Origin: Antilocapra americana
Taxonomy: Eukaryota; Chordata; Mammalia; Artiodactyla; Antilocapridae
DNA: 64,000 nt
Assembly (NCBI GenBank): GCA_007570785.1
Contig: ML662465.1
Location: forward strand, 2,060,957 to 2,124,956
Direction: 5' to 3'
Below the pieces are notes generated by a model, which ran no database searches, was not told the origin of the DNA, and was given only the letters and a program-made list of their open reading frames with translations. The position numbers and the translations under genes are program-made. This document shows, piece by piece, positions 57,152 to 64,000 of the stretch (its first letter is position 1; each line of letters starts with the position of its first letter).

Positions 57152-57247
57152 CTTCCAATTAACCCTATATATATGTGTGTGTGGGTATATGTGTGTGTGT
57201 GTATACATACATACATATATATATATGTATATAGGGTTAATTGGAAG
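57152..57247. repeat. 19-bp perfect inverted repeat around a TG/TA microsatellite
   Basis: CTTCCAATTAACCCTATAT at 57152-57170 is the exact reverse complement of ATATAGGGTTAATTGGAAG at 57229-57247; alternating TG, TACA and AT tracts lie between. The whole can fold into a long hairpin or cruciform. Confidence 0.95.
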
Positions 57248-57935
57248 AATTAATTCATATGACTCTTGTAACACATTTAGAACAGCATAACATTATGTGC
57301 TCAGTAAATGCTTGTTCTTTCTCCTCTTTGCTCACATCCCAGGATCTCTCAGAGTCATTCACTATCTTCTCTCTGTGTCTGACATGCTGCATCCATCTCT
57401 TCTATCAAATCTGCTATTGTTCTCATTTGTTCTTACTCTCCTAGATCTCAGCTTCTTTCTCTGGAATGTGAGTTCTTCAAGAGCAGGAACCAGGTCTTGT
57501 GAATTGCTGTTTCCACTACCCTGCACCTATCAAAATTCATTACATATGTATAAAAGAAATCAGTCATCAAAGTCAATTTTGCAGAACCATGGTTCCATTT
57601 ATCTAATGCGGCCAGCAAACCACCACAGTATATAGTGACTTAGAACTTCTAACACGAATTTTGTGCCCAAATCTACAATTTGAACTGGATACAGGTGGGG
57701 ACAGCTTGCCTATGTTTCTATTTAGTGTCACCTGGGGCAGCCAGAAGGCCAGGGGCTGGAGACAGCTGAAAGGCCACCCACCCACATAGCTGGTCCCTGG
57801 GCTGGGAGAATTCAGACAGCTGCTACATGGTCTCTGCACCAGGACGGTGTCAGGGTGCTGGACTTCCACAATGTCAATGCAGGGCACCCAAGTTGTATAC
57901 CCCAAGTAAGAGTACCAGAAGGAGGCTATGTCACT

Positions 57936-59760
57936 TTAAAAAAAAATCAAAGGAAATTTCAAATAGCTCTAGATTTAACAGAAAAGTTGCCAAGATAACA
58001 TAGAGAGTTTCCAAATACTTGATGCCCAGTTTCTCCTATTCTCTTGGGTTAGTGTTGTTCATGTATCACAATTAATGAACTGATATCGATACTATTCTAT
58101 AACCAAAGCTCATACTTTGCTCGGATCTCCTTTGTTGTTCAGTCGTGTCCGACTCTTTGTGACCCCATGGACTGCAGCACACCAGGCTTCTCTGCCCTTC
58201 ACTGTCTCTCAGAGTTTGCTCATGTCCATTGAGTTGGAGATGCTATCTAACTATCTCATCCTCTGTCGCCCCCTTCTCCTGCCCTCAATCTTTTTCAGCA
58301 TCAGAGTCTTTTCCAGTGAGTCAGCTCCAAAGTATTGGAGCTTCAGCTTCAACATCAGACCTTCCAATGAGTATTTAGGATTGGTTTCCTTTAAGATTGA
58401 CTGGTTTGATCTCCTTGCAGTCCAAGGGACTCTCAAGTCTTCCCCAACACCATAGTTTGAAAGCATCAGTTCTTCAGCACTCAGCCTTCTTTATGGCCCA
58501 GCTCTCACATCCATACATGACTACTGGAAAAACCATAGCTTTGACTATATGGACCTTTGTGGGCAATGTCTCTGTTTTTTAGTCTCTGTTTAGTTTTATC
58601 ACAGCTTTTCTTCCAAGGAGCAAGTCTTTTTTAATTTCATGGCTGCAGTTCACTGTCCACAGTGATTTTGAAGCCCAAGAAAATAGTCTGTCACTGCTTC
58701 CATTGTTTTCTCATCTATTTGCTGTGAGAAGTTTTGCCATACATCTCCTTTCTGTCCTAGGGTTCCATCTAGGGTACCACAGTACATTTAGTCTCCTTGG
58801 TGCCCTGGGGCTGTGACAGTGTCTCATACTTCCCTAGTTTTTGATGACTTTGACAATTTTGAGTCTCTCAACTGGGATCTCTTGGATGTTTTTATCATGA
58901 TTAGGCTGGGGTTATGGGTTTGGGGGGGGCAGAAAACCACATTGGTGAATGCGGTTCCTATCACATCATACCAAGGGCACATACCGTCAGCATGACTGTT
59001 CACTACTGATGTTAATCTTGATCAGGTGGCTGAGGTGGTGATTGCGAGTTTTTTCCACTGTAAAATCACTCTTCCCCCACTCCCCTGCTTTTGTGCTGTA
59101 TTTTGAGGAAGGAAGTCACTCAATAGTTACAGCCCACACTTAAGGAGTGGGGAGTCAGGCTCCATCTTCTTAAGGGTGGAGTATCTAGCATAAATTATGT
59201 GAAATTCTTCTGCCTGGGAGATTTGTCTGGTCTCCCTCATTTGTTTATGTATGCAACCATTGATTGACGTCATACTGGCTCATGCTCAGTATTGTGCTCA
59301 GGGTATGTTCTGTTTTTGTTGCTGGACTTGTTCTAGCTTTGGCCATTGGGAGCTCTTTCAGGTTGACTCCTGTGTCCCTTTCACTCCCCCCATCGTGTGT
59401 GTGTTCACTTCCTTACAGTCTGGTTCTACAAGATGTTCCAGGCTCATTGTGTTTATTTCCTGATCTTGTCTAGAATTAGCCATTCTGATTCTCAAAGGAG
59501 CCCTGGTTCCTTTTTATTGAAGGATGGTAATAGAAACCAAGATTCGGGTGTTAGGTGGGCTCACTGCCACTGGGGTGTGTCACTTTTTTAAACATAGCTT
59601 CAGAAGTCATGGATTTCCCTTCTGTTGTAGTCAGAATCAAGGGGAGAGACGGCAGATTCTCTGCCTCTTGGCTGGAGGTCTGTTATTGTCACATGGTAAG
59701 AGCTTATGAGTTGGGATATACTGGTGCCATCATTTTCGGAAACTACCTGTCACATTAGCA
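57936..59760 (-). repeat. L1 3' UTR (L1ME/L1MB type), split by BovB
   Basis: Reverse old-L1 tail on both sides of a BovB: AACAGAAAAGTTGCCAAGAT and GTATCACAATTAATGAACTG to the left; CTAGTTTTTGATGACTTTGA, CACACTTAAGGAGTGGGGAG and CAAGATGTTCCAGGCTCATT-like text to the right. The right limit is approximate. Confidence 0.7.
58130..58735 (-). repeat. BovB LINE 3' part
   Basis: Reverse BovB from GTTGTTCAGTCGTGTCCGAC through ACATGACTACTGGAAAAACC to about 58735, nested in the L1. Frames are broken. Confidence 0.92.
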
Positions 59761-61384
59761 ACGCTGCTACCCAGCCAAGGATTCTTATTTTATTCAAAAT
59801 GTCTTTCACTCCTGCCTGGTCTCTATTTTGCCTCATAGAAGCTCTTTCCATGGTGTGGTTTTTCCTGATGGTTTTAGTTGATAGGGGGACATACATGAAG
59901 TAACATTAAGCCACATTATGGGATGATCATTGCCTTCTCCATGCTCTCTTAGTCCTCCTGCTGGGATCAAGGAGGAGGTCTCAGTCTGGTGCTACAAATG
60001 TCTTTAACACATTTCTAACACATGTTCATTTCTTTTCTTTTTTTATGTTCTGGTTCAGAGCATTCTTACAGCACAACCTTCTAGGTAGAATTTAATCGTA
60101 TCTATTTATTTTACTTTGGCAGTTACTCTTTGGAATGGAGACATTCATTTCTTATCAATATGCAGGCTCATCCCCCTCCTAGCCCCATATCCCAGTTTCC
60201 TGCACTTGGACAGGGCCATGTGACTATCCGTGGCCAATGGGCTGTGCGTAGAAGATTAAGAAGCCTGTGAGCAACCCTCCTGCTCTCTCTGGCTGTTCTG
60301 AGATGATATTGCTTTTCTCTGCCCGAGACTCATTGACTGAGTGAAGTGGGTCTTCTGCCAACCCACTCTGAAAATGAAACAAGTGTTACGTGAAACCTTT
60401 GAATTCTTGGGGTCAAATGTTATTGCTGTATCACCTAAATAGAGAGTGTTACTGGGTTTTCATTTCTATAATGATGCAAAATTTACCAAAATAAAAAATG
60501 AATTAGTTCAAAGAAAAGTAAGTGACTCACTTGCTACATGATACTCAGATATGGTGGAAATCCTCAGGGCAAGGACTTAAATGAGTAGCATTTGGGGAAA
60601 TACTGCTGCTGTGTTCTCATCTTGATCTCTGCATGGGAACTCTGGCCTTTATCGGATTGGCCAGAAAAATAAATCTCTGTTAATTCCCAGTTGTTCCCTG
60701 TATGTCCGATGGCTTAAACAACAATCACTAGAATCTCTTCATTAAAGCTGATTAGTCAGAGATTACATGAAAAGATTTGAATTTTCTATTTGGTTTTAGA
60801 GCCAGATAGCTTGCCAGTAGTGTTCCCCAGACCCTAATCAAGGGTATAAACCTGGAGAGACGGAGCTTTTCAACTCTTTCTGTTCCTGGGGTGCTCTTTA
60901 AAGGCAGACACAAATGCAAACTGACTCAGAATGAGAGACCACCCAAACACCGTGTCCCCAGAGGGGGAGGATGGAGCCCGGTCCAACTGAACACCACCAG
61001 CAGCCGGCCATGTGCCGATTAGAGAGTAACTGGGTCTTGGCACGGTGATTTGCATGTTGGAAACTGCTAAAATATTCATGTACTTGACTGCGGCTCTTCC
61101 AATTAGATGTAATAAATGCAGATTTGGGTGGCCATATGTTTTATTTTGATGTAACTGTTTTAACCTTTATGGAGTGTGTGTGAGTGTTTCTCCAGGGCTG
61201 ACTTGATTTGAGATAAGCTGGTATTTTAAGATGCAGTGTGATTCGTTTATTAGAGACTCCTTCTCGGGATTGCAAGAACAGGCAGTGTTAGCTAGCCTGT
61301 TCAAACTAGAAAGCTTGAATCCTTCTGTTTTTATTTATTCCCCCACTCCTCCCTCCATCCCTTCCTTCCTCCCTTCTTTTCTCC
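59761..61384. other. Intergenic, repeat-poor at 60.4-61.3 kb
   Basis: No gene was found. After about 60.1 kb the sequence loses visible repeats and is AT-rich; it includes an octamer ATTTGCAT at 61048-61055. A CCTT-rich patch lies at about 61340-61395. Confidence 0.55.
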
Positions 61385-62048
61385 CTTCCTCCCTTTGATT
61401 AATCTCTCTAAGCCTCAGTTTCCTCATCTGTAAAATAGGGATAATAAAAATGCCTATGAGAATTTTTCCATTGAGTCAGCCCTTTCCATAAGGTGGCCAA
61501 AATACTGGAACTTCAGCTTCAGCATCAGTCCTTCCAATGAATATTGAAGGTTGATTTCCTTTAGGATTGATGGTTTAATCTCCTTACTGACTCATTGGAA
61601 AAGACCCTAGGTCTTGGAAAGATTGAGGGCAGGAGGAGAAGGGGGAACCAGGATGAAATGGTTGGATGGCATCAACAACTCAATGGACATGAGTTTGAGC
61701 ACACTCTGGAAGACAGTGAAGGACAAGGGAGACTGGCATGCTGCAGTCCATAGGGCTGCAGAGTCTGATACGACTGAGTGACTGAATAACAACGAGAATT
61801 TTTATGAGGAATAAAAATGTACCTTTTCTGCAGATGAGGCATTTAGTTCAGAGTTTGGCACATATGAAGTATTCATTAACGAGAGCCATTGTTATTATTA
61901 TTGGCTCTGTGTCTTTTAGCAGGTTAATCTTTCTGAACCTCAGTTTCTCCATCTGAAAACTAGGCTCATGACATTCATTACAACAGGATGAAGGAAACAA
62001 CTAGATATTATTTTTATTATGTGCTCAGTGAGTGAGTGAATAAATGAT
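61385..62048 (+). repeat. Forward MIRs, one split by a 5'-inverted BovB
   Basis: MIR text (CCTCAGTTTCCTCATCTGTA, 61415) stops at 61457 and resumes at about 61804 (CAGAGTTTGGCACATATGAA). The BovB between has its first part in reverse (61468-61587) and its second part forward (61588-61787), and is flanked by GAGAATTTTT at 61458-61467 and 61794-61803. A second MIR-like piece follows (CCTCAGTTTCTCCATCTGAA, 61939). Confidence 0.85.
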
Positions 62049-63527
62049 TTCTATATTTGTTGGGGTAGGATCCCTGCAGGAAGAAATGAACCCGACCTTT
62101 TGGCCAGACACGTTAAGTTTATTTCTCCCTCTCATCGCATCCCAGTGTCTACATATAAGGAGGCTTTGCTCCATACAGTCATTCAAGGACCTACACTCCT
62201 TCCAGCTGAGGCTCCACCCACTGCAGGGCTCTCAAAGTCTTCTTCCTTCTGTCCAAGGATGGGAAAGATGGTGGTGGATCTCATGTGGGAGATTTTTACG
62301 GGCCATGTCTGACAGCAGTCACTTCTGTTCTGGGTTCCAGTGACCTCTCAGGACAAAGCTGGCCATGAGGAAGGGTGGGAGATAGTCTAACTGTGCATTC
62401 AGGACAGCAAAGGGGATGACACTTCATCCTGGACTGAGATTCCTGGAAACCACAAAGTGAGGACTACCAGTTGCATCTGAGACTCACAGAGCAGTAACAA
62501 ATGATCTGACTTGATGTCACAACAGGTTGAAGAGGTGGGGGAAGGCTGGGAGGAGGGGAAAACAGAGAAACTCATTCAGAACAGCGCTGGAGTCCTATGT
62601 CTCTGCTATGGCTCTGAGTCCCGTGTGTTGGAGCTGCAAAGTGGGTCCATACCCTCTTTGTCCCTCCTTCTGTCCTTGGTCTTTTCCTCCTTGGGAATCC
62701 ATTAGCGCCATTGTTTTTCTGATTTCATTAAAAATGTCACCAAGACACATGCTCTGCAGTCTGCCACTTCAGTCCTAAGTGGGGCATTTTTGGTAGATGG
62801 ATCGATTTTTTAAATGACAGCATCTGTTTGCTTATACACATTTATTTATAATTCTTCCCTTGGCAATTAGAATAGGGGAATTGGTGAGCGGTAACCAGCT
62901 GTTTGAATTAGTGGGAAGGCAGGCAGTGATTTGATCTGTGAAGGAGTATCAAAGCCCTGCCCAGAAGCAATAAAAATGGACCAGATGCCCCCAAATCCAG
63001 TATCCCGGGGAGGGAATTGTAAATCACATACACGGCTGGCCCCGGAGATGACAGCTGGGCTAGAAAGGCCCGTGAGAAGAGGGGGCTCTGTCCAGCCTTC
63101 CCTAGGACTCAAGGGGGTTGATGGGTATGTGGGGGAGGGCAGCAGAGTAGCTGAGGGGAGTGGACCTCGGTGCGTTGGACTCTCTGCTTATTTCACTCGG
63201 GGGGTACCCAGACTCCTTACCATGGTCCACAGGGCCCTGCTAATGTGGTCCTCCTGCTTGCCTCACTCTGTTCCTGCCACCCCAGCTCCTTCCTGCTTCT
63301 AGAACATTCCAGATGCTCCCTGTCCTCAGGGCCTCTGTGGCCTTCCTCTGCCTGGAGGGCTCCTCCTCCACCTCCAGTCTCCAGGGGTCACTGTTCTCCC
63401 AGCCGTGCTCCATGTCCCTTCTCAGAACCTACTAATCAACACTGCAGCCCTGGCTTGCCTCTCCCTGCTGGTTTGCCTTTCTCCCTAACACTCACAGCCT
63501 TCTTAACATGACATGTGTTTTTTAAAA
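62049..63527. other. Intergenic sequence
   Basis: No gene is recognised. An AT-rich repeat-poor stretch lies at about 62830-63020. Frames at 62.9-63.5 kb have no domains. Confidence 0.5.
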
Positions 63528-63733
63528 ATTGTATTTTAATTTATTTGGCAGCATCAGGTCTTTAATTTATTTGGCAGCATGTGGAATAGCTGCCACATGT
63601 GGGCTCTTCATTGTGCCATGTAAGTTTAGTTGACCTGTGGCATGTGGGATCTTAGTTCCCCGACCAGGGGTTGAACCTGTGTTCCCTGCATTGGAAAGCT
63701 GATTCTTAACCATCAGACCACCAGGCAAGTCCC
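63528..63733 (-). repeat. CHR-type SINE
   Basis: Reverse copy: GGCATGTGGGATCTTAGTTC to CAGACCACCAGGCAAGTCCC, with a T-rich 5' edge. Confidence 0.8.
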
Positions 63734-63751
63734 CATGACGTGCATTTTAAA

Positions 63752-63870
63752 TAAACCTTTTTTTTGTGGCTGCACTCCCACAGCTCAGGATCCTTCCTGA
63801 CCAGGGATTGAATTTGTGCCCCCCCTGCAGTGGAAGCACAGGTTCTGTCACTGGACTGCTAGGAAGTCCA
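63752..63870 (-). repeat. CHR-type SINE, short
   Basis: Reverse copy: GTGGCTGCACTCCCACAGCT to TGGACTGCTAGGAAGTCC, directly after the previous SINE. Confidence 0.65.
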
Positions 63871-64000
63871 AGAGGATTATTTCCTGTCTGCTGTGTGGAC
63901 TGCAGCTCCAGATTGCAGGAACTGGCCTGCCTTGTTCCCTGCTGAACTGTGCTTGGCATATAGTAGGTGCTCAGGAAATATTTTTGGCTCACTTAAAAGA

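Overview
This window is nuclear DNA from a ruminant, most likely a bovid (cattle-like). The diagnostic signal is the repeat content: many copies of the tRNA-derived Bov-tA SINE, 3' ends of the BovB (RTE-type) LINE, cetartiodactyl CHR-type SINEs and old mammalian L1, MIR, hAT, Tigger-like and MaLR-like elements. The window also has intron-split genes and one 100-base N gap. The two genes match human 16p12.1 from memory, which points to cattle chromosome 25 or its equivalent in sheep or goat. I cannot separate these species from the sequence alone.

There are two protein-coding genes in convergent (tail-to-tail) order. NSMCE1 (plus strand) contributes its last six coding exons, 11,923-21,110. 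These encode residues 47-266 of a 266-residue protein if the human numbering holds. The N-terminal coding exon and the promoter lie to the left of the window. KDM8/JMJD5 (minus strand) is complete for coding sequence: seven coding exons from 35,207 down to 25,706, giving 406 residues with an intact JmjC iron site. Its promoter is probably the CpG island at about 45.8-47.1 kb, about 11 kb upstream of the start codon. All splice sites listed were read directly and use GT/AG.

Layout: 1-11.9 kb, NSMCE1 intron with an L1 fossil and scattered SINEs; 11.9-21.25 kb, NSMCE1 exons 3-8 and poly(A) signal; 21.25-25.7 kb, GC-rich intergenic spacer between the two 3' ends; 25.7-35.2 kb, KDM8 coding exons; 35.2-46.9 kb, the long first KDM8 intron, packed with repeats and holding an unusual degenerate tandem repeat (about 41.8-45.8 kb); 45.8-47.1 kb, CpG-island promoter; 47.1-64 kb, intergenic DNA without recognisable genes, rich in BovB and SINE copies, with a microsatellite/palindrome cluster next to the assembly gap at 56.7 kb and several repeat-poor AT-rich blocks that could be conserved regulatory DNA.

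NSMCE1 is the RING-like subunit of the SMC5/6 genome-stability complex. KDM8 is a nuclear 2-oxoglutarate/Fe(II) oxygenase. Nothing in the sequence shows that they work together. The strongest non-gene observations are the roughly 35-42 bp degenerate minisatellite in KDM8 intron 1, SINE copies inside the CpG island that have kept their CpGs, a microsatellite and SINE abutting the KDM8 first-coding-exon splice acceptor, an apparent false duplication at the assembly gap, and a 5'-inverted BovB insertion with intact target-site duplications.
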